Shown: positions 1 through 6,633 of the stretch, one piece after another | How positions within the stretch are numbered: the first letter of the stretch is position 1 | Layout of the letters: every line of letters begins with the position of its first letter | Assembly: GCA_002338255.1 (NCBI GenBank) | Contig: DDHX01000059.1 | Coordinates: 23,543 to 35,170 of the forward strand | From: Ruminococcaceae bacterium UBA1865 | GTDB lineage: Bacteria; Bacillota; Clostridia; Oscillospirales; Acutalibacteraceae | Direction: 5' to 3' | Length of the DNA: 11,628 nt | Notes under the pieces: generated by a model | The model's input: the letters and a program-made list of their open reading frames with translations, nothing else | Told to the model about the DNA's origin: nothing | Database searches by the model: none | Made by a program: the position numbers and the translations under genes

Positions 1-158
1 GGAACAAGAACAAATTTTAACGGACGTTTTTTCTTTTTTCTGTAATCCCGACTTCCTTCTCCCGTTGGATTTTTCAACAGTCGCAATGTTTTTTGTTGAA
101 AATCATCGGACGCCTTAATTGTATTTAACTCGGAGATATATTTTTCTTTATTCATCAT
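1..158 (-). CDS. Probable anti-sigma factor, N-terminal part (runs off the window)
   Basis: The first 52 codons of a gene lie on the minus strand and leave the window at base 1. The start is ATG at 158, with a second in-frame ATG at 155. An AGGAGG ribosome binding site (164-169) sits 5 and 8 bases upstream of them, so either can be used. The gene overlaps the end of the upstream sigma-factor gene by 11 bases, the usual arrangement for a translationally coupled sigma/anti-sigma pair. The visible protein is hydrophilic and ends in a very basic stretch (RDYRKKKKRPLKFVLV). That looks like the cytoplasmic face of a membrane segment about to begin. The anti-sigma role is inferred from position and this topology; no domain can be named from so short a piece. 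Confidence 0.7.
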   Translation of the reverse strand, partial: MMNKEKYISELNTIKASDDFQQKTLRLLKNPTGEGSRDYRKKKKRPLKFVLV

Positions 159-633
159 CAAAACCTCCTGTCAGAGATTCCTTCAGCAGCTTTCGCGCTC
201 GGTGCAGCCAGGAAGAAACCGTGTTTTCCTTCTTCTGTAAAATATTTGCAATTTGGGCAATCGTCATGTCCTCGTAATAATGCAGATAAATTACATTTCT
301 AAATTTGACAGGCAGACGCAGCACCGCGTCCAAAACCTCGGTGTTTTCATCGTGCATAGGAATATTCTCATTTAGTGCCGCCCTTTTTTTGAACCACGAG
401 GATTTCAGAAAATCCTTGCACAAATTGACGGTAACGCGGATAATCCACGCCTTTTCATGCGTGGGGTTTTCAAAGTCAGGGTGGGTTGTAATCAGCTTGA
501 GAAAAACCTCCTGCGCAATGTCCTCCGCGTCCGCCATACTTTTCAGGTTTTGAAACGCAATACGGATTACCATGTCCGAATATTTGAGTAAAACCGTTTG
601 AATTTGACCATCGACGTCGATTGATGTATTCAC
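148..633 (-). CDS. ECF-type RNA polymerase sigma factor (first pair)
   Basis: A sigma-70 family protein of extracytoplasmic-function size (161 residues from the chosen start). Region 2 covers roughly residues 15-75, with the typical acidic block ADAEDIAQEVFLKL. Region 4 covers roughly 98-150, ending in a helix-turn-helix with ENTVSSWLHRARKLLKE. It should direct RNA polymerase to a small set of promoters in response to an envelope or environmental signal. The start chosen is GTG at 633: an AAGGGGG site lies about 8 bases upstream of it, whereas the in-frame ATG at 654 has no ribosome binding site. The gene overlaps the next gene on the same strand, a probable anti-sigma factor. It differs clearly in sequence from the sigma factor at 7659, so the two are not recent duplicates. 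No promoter could be assigned with confidence. Confidence 0.9.
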   Translation of the reverse strand: MNTSIDVDGQIQTVLLKYSDMVIRIAFQNLKSMADAEDIAQEVFLKLITTHPDFENPTHEKAWIIRVTVNLCKDFLKSSWFKKRAALNENIPMHDENTEVLDAVLRLPVKFRNVIYLHYYEDMTIAQIANILQKKENTVSSWLHRARKLLKESLTGGFDDE

Positions 634-823
634 TCTTTCTGCCCCCTTCCGCATAGAATACGATTCAAAAACAGCTCCGCTTGCAGCAAAGATAAAACCG
701 GTAAAAATATTTCATTCTTTTGGTATTATATTTCGATTACAGTATATTCTTTTTTGTTCTGATTTTCAATTAAAATAAATGATTCCATGCAACATTCGTC
801 TATAAATTTGGGAAAGATAATCC

Positions 824-852
824 TTGCCAATATCATCTGATAGAGATAGAAT
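824..852 (+). promoter_or_regulatory. Sigma-A promoter of the gal operon
   Basis: TTGCCA at 824-829 and TAGAAT at 847-852 are separated by exactly 17 bases. Each hexamer matches the consensus at five of six positions. The site lies 50 bases before the galK start, leaving a short leader. The remaining sequence back to the sigma-factor gene (634-823) is AT-rich. I see no other gene and no convincing operator in it. Confidence 0.65.
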
Positions 853-901
853 GAAATCAGTAATATAGATGGAAATTTTATCATATAGGGAGGGAATCTG
901 C

Positions 902-2188
902 ATGTTGTCGGCAAAAGTAAAAGATCTGATTGAACAGGGAAAGTACGACGAAAATCTGTCCTATCTTTATGTGTGTGACTTTCAAAAGGTCGCTCAGTAC
1001 CGTAAGAGATTGATTCGGGCAGTGGAAAGCTTTGAAAAACTGTTCGGTGCTGGTCGAGATATCAACCTGTTCAGCGCGCCGGGGCGTACCGAAGTGGGCG
1101 GCAATCACACCGACCATCAGCGCGGCCGCGTGCTTGCGGCGAGCGTGAATCTGGATGTCATCGCCGTTGTCGCGGTCAATGAAGGTAACCATATTCAAGT
1201 CAAGTCCGAAGGGTACCCCATGGACGCGCTCAACGCGGCTGATTTGGACGTGAACAAAAAGGAATACAACACCTCAATTGCGCTGATTCGTGGTATTGTC
1301 GCTCAATTTAACGGGCTTGGTTACAAAATCGGCGGCTTTGACGCGTACACAACATCAAATGTACTCAGCGGCTCCGGGCTTTCCTCCTCAGCAGCTTTTG
1401 AAGTACTGATCGGAACAATTGTCAATGACTTGTACTGCGGCGGCAAGGAAAGCGCACTGAAGATTGCACAAATCGGCCAGTACGCTGAAAATGTCTATTT
1501 CGGCAAGCCCTGCGGGCTGATGGATCAGGCTGCAAGCTCGGTCGGCGGTTTCATTACCATTGATTTTAAAGACCGCGCGCTTCCAAAGGTACAGCAAATT
1601 CACTTTGACCTTGCAACATACGGCTATGCGCTGTGCATTATCGACACCAAAGGCAGCCACAGCGACTTAACGCCGGACTACGCGGCAATTCCGGCGGAAA
1701 TGAAAGCCGTTGCGGCTTTCTTCGGCAAAGAGGTTCTTTCCGAAATAGATGAAACCGAATTTTTCACCAGCCTTGCAAGGGTACGTGAAAAAGCGGGCGA
1801 CCGCGCAGTTCTGCGCGCGATTCACTTCTTTGCTGAAAACGAAAGAGTGCTGAAAGAAGTTTCCGCCTTAAAATCCAATGACTTTGATGAATTCAAACGG
1901 CTCATTATTGAAAGCGGGTACTCCTCCTTTATGTATCTGCAAGATGTGTTTTCTCCGTCCCATGTGCAGGAGCAGGGCGTTTCTTTGACGCTCGCGCTGT
2001 GCCAAAAATTTCTTGGCGGCGAGGGCGGTGCCTACCGTGTGCACGGCGGTGGTTTTGCCGGAACGGTGCAGTCCTTTGTTCCGGTTGACTTTCTTGATGA
2101 ATTTACGGCGAAAATGGAAGCCGTATTAGGCGAGGGAAGCTGCCACACACTGTCTGTCCGCCCGGTCGGCGGCACAAAGATCGTGTGA
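902..2188 (+). CDS. galK: Galactokinase
   Basis: A GHMP-family kinase that phosphorylates alpha-D-galactose to galactose-1-phosphate with ATP, the first dedicated step of the Leloir pathway in the cytoplasm. The galactokinase signature is at residues 61-72 (GRTEVGGNHTDH). The GHMP glycine/serine ATP loop is at 155-166 (LSGSGLSSSAAF). CGLMDQ at 204-209 carries the expected catalytic Asp208, and a third GHMP motif HGGGFAG is at 381-387. Its 428 residues are somewhat longer than the roughly 390 of classical GalK. The start at 902 is preferred because AGGGAGGG lies just before it; an in-frame ATG at 869 has no such site. The signature departs from the usual GEHTDY: Glu and Tyr are replaced by Asn and His. 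The gene is followed after 54 bases by galT and galE, which supports galactose as the substrate. Confidence 0.9.
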   Translation: MLSAKVKDLIEQGKYDENLSYLYVCDFQKVAQYRKRLIRAVESFEKLFGAGRDINLFSAPGRTEVGGNHTDHQRGRVLAASVNLDVIAVVAVNEGNHIQVKSEGYPMDALNAADLDVNKKEYNTSIALIRGIVAQFNGLGYKIGGFDAYTTSNVLSGSGLSSSAAFEVLIGTIVNDLYCGGKESALKIAQIGQYAENVYFGKPCGLMDQAASSVGGFITIDFKDRALPKVQQIHFDLATYGYALCIIDTKGSHSDLTPDYAAIPAEMKAVAAFFGKEVLSEIDETEFFTSLARVREKAGDRAVLRAIHFFAENERVLKEVSALKSNDFDEFKRLIIESGYSSFMYLQDVFSPSHVQEQGVSLTLALCQKFLGGEGGAYRVHGGGFAGTVQSFVPVDFLDEFTAKMEAVLGEGSCHTLSVRPVGGTKIV

Positions 2189-2242
2189 AGAACCAACTTC
2201 GCAAAGCAATAAAACTTTTTGTATTTCTTGGAGGACTTAAAA

Positions 2243-3214
2243 ATGGCTGAACTAAGATGGCATCCTTTGATAAAGGATTGGATTATGATTGCTTCAAACC
2301 GGCAGGGACGTCCGCAAATGCCCAAGGATTACTGCCCGTTCTGCCCTCAGTTCGGCAATGTTCCGGACTACGACGTACTGAAGTACGACAATGACTTTCC
2401 GGCGCTTTCGCAAAACCCGCCCGAACCGGACGACGTTGCGACGGACTTCTTCAAGGTGAAACCGAGCTACGGCAAGTGCGAAGTAATTCTGTACTCCCCC
2501 GGACACACCGTGACCATGCCTGAACTTTCCGATACCCACATGAAGAAGCTTGTGGATTTATGGTGCGAACGTTTTGACGCGATGCGTTCGGATGAAAAAA
2601 TAAAATATGTGTTCCCGTTTGAAAACCGCGGCGATGTTGTGGGCGTGACCATGCCCCACCCGCACGGGCAAATTTACGGCTATTCGTTCCTGCCGAAAAA
2701 GCTGGAACTTGAAACCGACGCTGCAAAAGAGTATTATAGTGAGAAGAACGAGTGCCTGTTCTGTGATATGCTCAAAAACGAGCTGAAAGAAAACAAGCGC
2801 ATCATCTTCAAAAATGAACATTTTACCGTATTCCTTCCGTTCTATTGCGAATACCCCTACGGCGTGTACATTATCGCGAACCGCCATACGGAATATATGA
2901 CGAATTTTACCGACGGCGAAAAAATGTCGCTCGGTCTGACGATTCGGGACACCGTCGGGATGCTCGACAGCTTGTTTGATTATCGGTTCCCCTACATGAT
3001 GTGCATGCACAACGCTCCGGTCAACATGGGTGATTATTCAAAGGATTTTCATTTCCATATTGAATTCTTCCCACCGATGAGGAGCGCCGACAAGCAAAAG
3101 TTCAACGCTTCCAGTGAAACAGGCGCTTGGGCCAACTGCAATCCGACCTGCCCTGAGGAAACCGCAGAGGAACTTCGCGGGGCATACAAACGTTATAAGG
3201 AGAAACAAATATGA
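2243..3214 (+). CDS. galT: Galactose-1-phosphate uridylyltransferase
   Basis: Exchanges UMP between UDP-glucose and galactose-1-phosphate, giving UDP-galactose and glucose-1-phosphate, through a uridylyl-histidine intermediate. The class I active-site motif HPHGQ is at residues 139-143; by family knowledge the second histidine (141) is the nucleophile. Two CxxC pairs are visible: CPFC at 31-34, the expected zinc site, and CLFC near residue 174. The protein has 323 residues, a little short of the roughly 348 of the E. coli enzyme, but both halves of the fold are represented. The start is ATG at 2243, behind GGAGG at 2230-2234. An in-frame TTG at 2219 lies upstream of that ribosome binding site and is unlikely to be used. 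The stop overlaps the galE start as ATGA, so galE is translationally coupled. Confidence 0.95.
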   Translation: MAELRWHPLIKDWIMIASNRQGRPQMPKDYCPFCPQFGNVPDYDVLKYDNDFPALSQNPPEPDDVATDFFKVKPSYGKCEVILYSPGHTVTMPELSDTHMKKLVDLWCERFDAMRSDEKIKYVFPFENRGDVVGVTMPHPHGQIYGYSFLPKKLELETDAAKEYYSEKNECLFCDMLKNELKENKRIIFKNEHFTVFLPFYCEYPYGVYIIANRHTEYMTNFTDGEKMSLGLTIRDTVGMLDSLFDYRFPYMMCMHNAPVNMGDYSKDFHFHIEFFPPMRSADKQKFNASSETGAWANCNPTCPEETAEELRGAYKRYKEKQI

Positions 3215-4206
3215 AAGTATTAGTTACCGGCGGCGCGGGCTATATCGGCTCCCACACCTGCATAGAGCTTTTAAACAACGGCATGGAAGTCATTGTAATG
3301 GATAATTACTGCAACTCGTCCCCCGACGCACTGCGCGCAGTCGAAAAACTTACCAATAAGACTTTCCCGATTTACGAATGTGATATGCTCGATTATGACG
3401 GATTTGAGAAGATTTTTAAAGAAAACAAAATTGACGCGGTCATCCATTTCGCGGGATTAAAGGCAGTCGGCGAGTCCGTCAGCAAACCGCTGGAATATTA
3501 CCATAACAACCTGACCGGCACCATCAATCTGTTAAGACTGATGAAGAAATATGAAGTTTATCAGCTGGTATTCAGTTCCTCCGCGACCGTTTACGGAATG
3601 AACAATACGGCTCCCTTTAACGAGGATATGCCTCTTTCCACGACCAATCCGTACGGCACAACCAAGCTGATGATTGAGAATATTTTACAGGACGTTTGCT
3701 TTGCCGACAAAAACTGGAAGGTTGCGCTGCTGCGCTACTTCAACCCGATCGGCGCACACGAAAGCGGACTGATCGGCGAAAACCCGAACGGAATTCCGAA
3801 CAACCTGATGCCTTATATTATGAAGGTTGCGGTGGGCGAGCTCCAGTGCCTCAGCGTTTACGGCGACGACTATCCGACACCGGACGGAACCGGTGTGCGC
3901 GATTACATCCATGTTTGCGACCTTGCCACCGGCCACCTGAAAGCGCTTGAAAAGCTCCCCCATATTGCGGGCGCACAGGCTTATAACCTCGGCACCGGCA
4001 AAGGCAGCAGCGTACTCGACGTGGTACACGCGTTTGAAAAGGCGAGCGGCAAAACCGTAAAGTACAAACTTGCTCCGCGCAGAGCCGGCGACATCGCTGA
4101 ATGCTACGCCGATGTGTCAAAGGCGAAAAAAGAACTCGGCTGGGAAGCCAAGTACAGCCTTGACGACATGTGCAGGGACAACTGGAATTTTATAAAAAAC
4201 AAGTAA
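3211..4206 (+). CDS. galE: UDP-glucose 4-epimerase
   Basis: An extended short-chain dehydrogenase that interconverts UDP-galactose and UDP-glucose using tightly bound NAD. It regenerates the donor for GalT and supplies UDP-galactose for envelope sugars. The Rossmann motif GGAGYIGSH is at residues 7-15. The catalytic serine lies in SSSATVYG (122-129), and the Tyr-x-x-x-Lys pair is Y148/K152 in NPYGTTK. The length of 331 residues matches the family. AAGGAG at 3197-3202 precedes the start, and the ATGA overlap with galT marks a tight operon. The final codons (NFIKNK, stop) and the terminator that follows reappear about 2.4 kb downstream at 6634-6705. Confidence 0.96.
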   Translation: MKVLVTGGAGYIGSHTCIELLNNGMEVIVMDNYCNSSPDALRAVEKLTNKTFPIYECDMLDYDGFEKIFKENKIDAVIHFAGLKAVGESVSKPLEYYHNNLTGTINLLRLMKKYEVYQLVFSSSATVYGMNNTAPFNEDMPLSTTNPYGTTKLMIENILQDVCFADKNWKVALLRYFNPIGAHESGLIGENPNGIPNNLMPYIMKVAVGELQCLSVYGDDYPTPDGTGVRDYIHVCDLATGHLKALEKLPHIAGAQAYNLGTGKGSSVLDVVHAFEKASGKTVKYKLAPRRAGDIAECYADVSKAKKELGWEAKYSLDDMCRDNWNFIKNK

Positions 4207-4227
4207 TCCTGATAAAACCTATAAATT

Positions 4228-4262
4228 AAGCGGCATTAGCGAAAAGCGAATGCCGCTTTTTT
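4228..4262 (+). terminator. Intrinsic terminator of the gal operon
   Basis: The arms AAGCGGCATT (4228-4237) and AATGCCGCTT (4249-4258) pair perfectly over 10 bp around an 11-base loop. The run continues to six T residues at 4257-4262. It lies 21 bases after the galE stop and is a textbook rho-independent terminator. A diverged copy is at 6667-6715. Confidence 0.92.
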
Positions 4263-4418
4263 GCATCTATTTATAAAAGCACTTAATTTATTTGATTACA
4301 AATTCGTTATCATAATTGACAAACATCCTAAAACGGCATAAGGTTTAAATGTAATAAAGGAATATTTATTTAGAATTATATCAGTTGTTGCTTTATTGAA
4401 AAAAATATTTTTAAAATC

Positions 4419-4446
4419 TGTAACAAAACGAAGGGCTTAATCGTTA
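4419..4446 (+). promoter_or_regulatory. ECF-sigma promoter of the secreted-protein gene
   Basis: TGTAAC at 4419-4424 is followed after 17 bases by CGTTA at 4442-4446. This fits the TGAAAC/TGTAAC-N16/17-CGT pattern of ECF promoters in Firmicutes. A 30-base block including it (4418-4447) is 29/30 identical to 7850-7879 inside the sigma gene at 7659. It also resembles the promoter at 8960 across the spacer. Transcription would start near 4453, giving a leader of roughly 170 bases. The assignment is by pattern, not by measured start. Confidence 0.6.
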
Positions 4447-4529
4447 TATTAGCAGAAGGAATAATTTGGATTTCATACGCGCGCGTTGAACTATAAAAAA
4501 ACAAAGGAAAGGGGTGAATCAAATGAGTT

Positions 4530-4557
4530 TGTAACGGGGTGAAAAATTCCTCTTCTA
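4530..4557 (+). promoter_or_regulatory. Possible second ECF-type promoter, closer to the gene
   Basis: TGTAAC (4530-4535) is followed after exactly 16 bases by CTTCTA (4552-4557), one base from the CGTCTA seen at 8982. A start near 4564 would give a leader of about 57 bases and bypass the three-codon frame. This is weak evidence, because the -10 core G is missing. Confidence 0.25.
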
Positions 4558-4620
4558 AATCACCATGAGTTTTTGTTCGACTATAAACAATGGATTTAAA
4601 ATGAAGTAGAATTTAAAACT

Positions 4621-5265
4621 ATGAAAAAGAATCTGAAAAAAATTGTTAGCTTGGTTTTGGTACTGGCAATGACTTTGGCTATTTCTGTTCCGGCGTTTGC
4701 GGCAACTGCCGGTGAAGTCAATGCTATCTCAGTAGTCAAGAGTCAAAATAGCTCTAAAAATTCTATCGCTTATCAACAAAGGTTAAAAGAATTAGAAATA
4801 GTGAAAGAAAACTTGAAAGGTACTCCCGGGTTTAATGCCAAAATTAATGAAGAGAACACGATTGAGATTTATACTGACCAAGTGGACCAAATAAATAAGC
4901 AAGCGACTTTGTCTGGGAGTGGCCTTGTATATGGGCCATGGTTTGGCGGATATGATAGTGTCTATCAAATGTCTCCTTCAGAAACTGCAAAACTCGGGGT
5001 TGTAATGTCCAGTGCAATAATTCCATTTCTGAGCTCTTATGCTATTGCAGTTGCAGTTGCGGAGTCACTCACAAATACAATTGGGAATACACTTGTAGTA
5101 ACTCCTGGTCAATGGGTTAAAGTAGACAGAAGAAAAAGTTATAGAGAAGTAAAATATTCTGATGGTGAATTTGCATATTTTCAGACAAGAATAGGCGCTT
5201 CTGTTACAAGATCAGACACATATCTGGGTTCTGGTGAAACTATAATTTCTGGAGGAATGTGGTGA
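4621..5265 (+). CDS. Secreted protein of unknown function
   Basis: I do not recognise this 214-residue protein. It begins with a clear Sec signal peptide: KKNLKK, a hydrophobic core, and AFA at 25-27 before the likely cleavage. The mature part starts with a polar, helix-prone segment (about 38-66). Then come a Gly/Tyr/Trp patch (GLVYGPWFGGYDSVY, 101-115), a hydrophobic Ala/Ser/Ile-rich stretch (125-148) able to enter a membrane, and a basic, aromatic C-terminal region ending in GGMW. There is no cysteine and no lipobox. The ATG at 4621 is the only start, because an in-frame stop lies at 4597-4599, and its ribosome binding site is poor. It sits behind an ECF-type promoter and is followed by small membrane proteins. 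A 57-nt remnant of a related gene lies at 6567-6623, so it belonged to a family with at least two local members. A bacteriocin-like or envelope-stress role is a guess from architecture only. Confidence 0.8.
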   Translation: MKKNLKKIVSLVLVLAMTLAISVPAFAATAGEVNAISVVKSQNSSKNSIAYQQRLKELEIVKENLKGTPGFNAKINEENTIEIYTDQVDQINKQATLSGSGLVYGPWFGGYDSVYQMSPSETAKLGVVMSSAIIPFLSSYAIAVAVAESLTNTIGNTLVVTPGQWVKVDRRKSYREVKYSDGEFAYFQTRIGASVTRSDTYLGSGETIISGGMW

Positions 5266-5278
5266 TTGAAAAAAAGAT

Positions 5279-5440
5279 ATGAATGACTTTATAATTCAGT
5301 GCATTATTGCTATACTTGGTATTGTTACGGCATATTTGCCAAATGATATGTACATTTTCAAGATAGTTGGCATAATAATGTTTAATATTTTGGTATGGAG
5401 AAAACAAATACAGAAATTAGTATCCAGACGCAATAAATGA
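5279..5440 (+). CDS. Small two-helix membrane protein (53 residues)
   Basis: A short frame starting MNDFIIQCIIAILG, 13 bases after the stop of the secreted-protein gene. It has two hydrophobic stretches (about 5-21 and 24-40) separated by a PND turn, then a basic tail ending RRNK. It contains no cysteine-rich or catalytic motif. The only start in frame is ATG at 5279. The nearest good ribosome binding site (GGAGGA, 5251-5256) is about 22 bases away and inside the upstream gene, so translation may depend on coupling. The hydrophobic pattern and the position support a real gene, perhaps an accessory or protective partner of the secreted protein. That role is inference. Confidence 0.5.
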   Translation: MNDFIIQCIIAILGIVTAYLPNDMYIFKIVGIIMFNILVWRKQIQKLVSRRNK

Positions 5441-5469
5441 TTTCACCTATAACTTACCATCTATACAGC

Positions 5470-5495
5470 AAGCCGGCAGCACACACTGCCGGCTT
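5470..5495 (+). terminator. GC-rich stem-loop after the secreted-protein unit
   Basis: AAGCCGGCAG (5470-5479) pairs perfectly with CTGCCGGCTT (5486-5495) around a six-base loop. No strong T-run follows, so termination would be partial. The preceding CTATACAGC and the GGCAG...ACTGCC core recur in the larger hairpin at 9473-9512, suggesting a terminator family used repeatedly in this genome. Confidence 0.55.
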
Positions 5496-5517
5496 ATGTC
5501 TATAAAACTTAATATCT

Positions 5518-5543
5518 TGAAATGGTGTCCATCAAATCCAAGT
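5518..5543 (+). repeat. Direct repeat before the first paralogous membrane gene (copy 1)
   Basis: A 26-base block beginning TGAAATGGTGTCC is repeated at 6053-6078 with only two mismatches. Each copy lies about 50 bases before a start codon of one of two paralogous membrane genes, so the duplicated unit includes upstream DNA as well as coding sequence. In one reading frame both copies give EMVS(I/A)KSK followed by a stop, which could be the tail of a lost gene copy. Confidence 0.8.
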
Positions 5544-5570
5544 AGAGCATTTCCAAAAAGGAGATTTCAT

Positions 5571-6023
5571 ATGCAGAAAAAAGAGATAATAGCATTTTCG
5601 ATTTTTGGCTTTTTGCTTTCGCTTGCAAGCTTTATTAAAAATTTTATCATTATTAAAATGTTCGCTTTAGGAGGGCCCGACGGCCCGATCTCAAAAGAGA
5701 TAGGTAACCAAATTGAAAGTATGAATAAATATCAAATGATAGCGGAACGCGCATCTTATGGTATATTTATCTTTTTATTACTGTATATCGGGTGGAAGGT
5801 CGCATATGGATTTCTTAAACTGCGGTACATTATACCGATTACATTGATTATTCTGCTGGTTCCGGCTCTTATTGAATTTGCTTTTCAACCTGGGGATAGA
5901 AGTGCGTGGCTTTATTTAGGCAGAGACATAGTTCGCACCGCCGTTTGGATTGGAATTATGAAAATTTATAATATGGCATCGAAAAAAATGCAATTAAAAG
6001 ACGAAAAGAAGACGTTAGAATGA
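5571..6023 (+). CDS. Four-helix membrane protein, paralogue 1
   Basis: I do not recognise the family. The 150-residue protein has four likely membrane segments, at about 6-27, 61-80, 86-108 and 114-134. No signal for secretion is seen beyond the first helix. Motifs shared with the next gene are the N-terminus KKEIIAFSIFGFLL, LLYIGWK followed by YG and LRYI, FAFQP, and AVWI...KIYN near the end. The start at 5571 follows AAAAGGAG at 5556-5563 and gives an N-terminus aligned with its paralogue. A longer in-frame start at 5496 would add 25 residues overlapping the stem-loop and is rejected. No conserved catalytic pattern is visible. Its place behind a secreted-protein gene allows an immunity or export-accessory role, which is only an inference. 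Confidence 0.8.
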   Translation: MQKKEIIAFSIFGFLLSLASFIKNFIIIKMFALGGPDGPISKEIGNQIESMNKYQMIAERASYGIFIFLLLYIGWKVAYGFLKLRYIIPITLIILLVPALIEFAFQPGDRSAWLYLGRDIVRTAVWIGIMKIYNMASKKMQLKDEKKTLE

Positions 6024-6052
6024 AAAAAGTTTGTTGCTTATGGGTTGTATCC

Positions 6053-6078
6053 TGAAATGGTGTCCGCCAAATCCAAGT
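6053..6078 (+). repeat. Direct repeat before the second paralogous membrane gene (copy 2)
   Basis: The partner of 5518-5543 (24/26 identical), placed 49 bases before the start of the second paralogue. From the stop of paralogue 1 (6021-6023), the same frame stays open for 18 codons through this block to a second stop. The block may therefore derive from a lost longer C-terminus. Confidence 0.8.
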
Positions 6079-6101
6079 GAAACATTAAAAGGAGAATCTA
6101 T

Positions 6102-6566
6102 ATGCGTAAAAAAGAAATCATAGCATTTTCAATCTTTGGCTTTTTGCTTGCTCTAATACGACTTATTCAAAATTTACTCAAGACTAAGTCACTTGCAATC
6201 GGGCAACCATTTATCAACAAAAGCATTCCAAATAATATATATGAGCAAATGCAGGTTTTAAACAATTACTATAGCATAGCAATAATTACATGGAATATAT
6301 TAGCGATTTTTTTCCTGCTTTACATCGGATGGAAAATTGTATATGGACTCCTTGATTTGCGTTATATCGTGATTGGCACCCTTTGTATTTTCATTGTTTC
6401 GACATTGGTTGGATTTGCGTTTCAACCAAAAGATTGGACAATATGGCTGAGTCTTCTCCGTAACTTGATTTATTCCGCTGTTTGGATTATAATCACAAAA
6501 ATTTATAATCTTGCATGGAAAAGATATATTCGCCCCAATAACAAAGGGATTTCGACGAACCATTGA
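6102..6566 (+). CDS. Four-helix membrane protein, paralogue 2
   Basis: A 154-residue paralogue of the preceding gene, with the same order of four hydrophobic segments and the shared motifs KKEIIAFSIFGFLL, LLYIGWK, LRYI, FAFQP and KIYN. The N-terminal 16 residues differ at a single position, while the loop at about residues 30-60 has diverged strongly. The pair therefore looks like an older duplication with the external loop under less constraint or under diversifying pressure. AAAAGGAG at 6088-6095 supports the start. The tail (YIRPNNKGISTNH) differs from paralogue 1. The gene's stop is followed without a gap by the remnant of a secreted-protein gene, and its 3' end may have been shaped by that rearrangement. 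Function is unknown. Confidence 0.8.
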   Translation: MRKKEIIAFSIFGFLLALIRLIQNLLKTKSLAIGQPFINKSIPNNIYEQMQVLNNYYSIAIITWNILAIFFLLYIGWKIVYGLLDLRYIVIGTLCIFIVSTLVGFAFQPKDWTIWLSLLRNLIYSAVWIIITKIYNLAWKRYIRPNNKGISTNH

Positions 6567-6623
6567 TTAGCATATTATCAGGCAGGCATAAGAGCTTCTA
6601 TTACACGGGCAAAAACATATCTG
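6567..6623 (+). pseudogene. Remnant of a second secreted-protein gene (3' part)
   Basis: These 19 codons align without gaps to 5170-5226 (residues 184-202 of the secreted protein), with 44 of 57 bases identical. The remnant reads LAYYQAGIRASITRAKTYL where the intact gene reads FAYFQTRIGASVTRSDTYL. Changes are mostly conservative, which points to a once-functional diverged paralogue rather than a recent copy. It lacks any start and signal peptide. It begins directly after the stop of the upstream membrane gene and is joined at about 6624-6633 to a galE-tail remnant. Confidence 0.8.
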
Positions 6624-6633
6624 GTCAAACCTG

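Larger units (their letters stand above)
4263..4618 (+). other. AT-rich intergenic and leader region before the secreted-protein gene
   Basis: No gene of credible length is seen here. A TTGACA at 4316-4321 has only a poor -10 partner. A strong ECF-type promoter follows at 4419. The transcribed leader would hold the alternating palindrome ACGCGCGCGT at 4477-4486, standing out in AT-rich surroundings. It would also hold a good ribosome binding site (AAAGGAAAGGGG, 4503-4514) followed by a three-codon frame ATG AGT TTG TAA at 4523-4534, and two further very short frames (MDLK, MK) just before the real gene. These could be a leader-peptide arrangement or chance. Confidence 0.4.

Noticed and set aside
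4316-4344. TTGACA as a sigma-A promoter for the secreted-protein gene
   Set aside because: At 17 bases the -10 box is TAAGGT, matching only three of six positions; the ECF-type site at 4419 is much better.
5496-5570. Upstream start adding 25 residues to the first four-helix protein
   Set aside because: No ribosome binding site, it begins at the foot of a hairpin, and the start at 5571 aligns with the paralogue.
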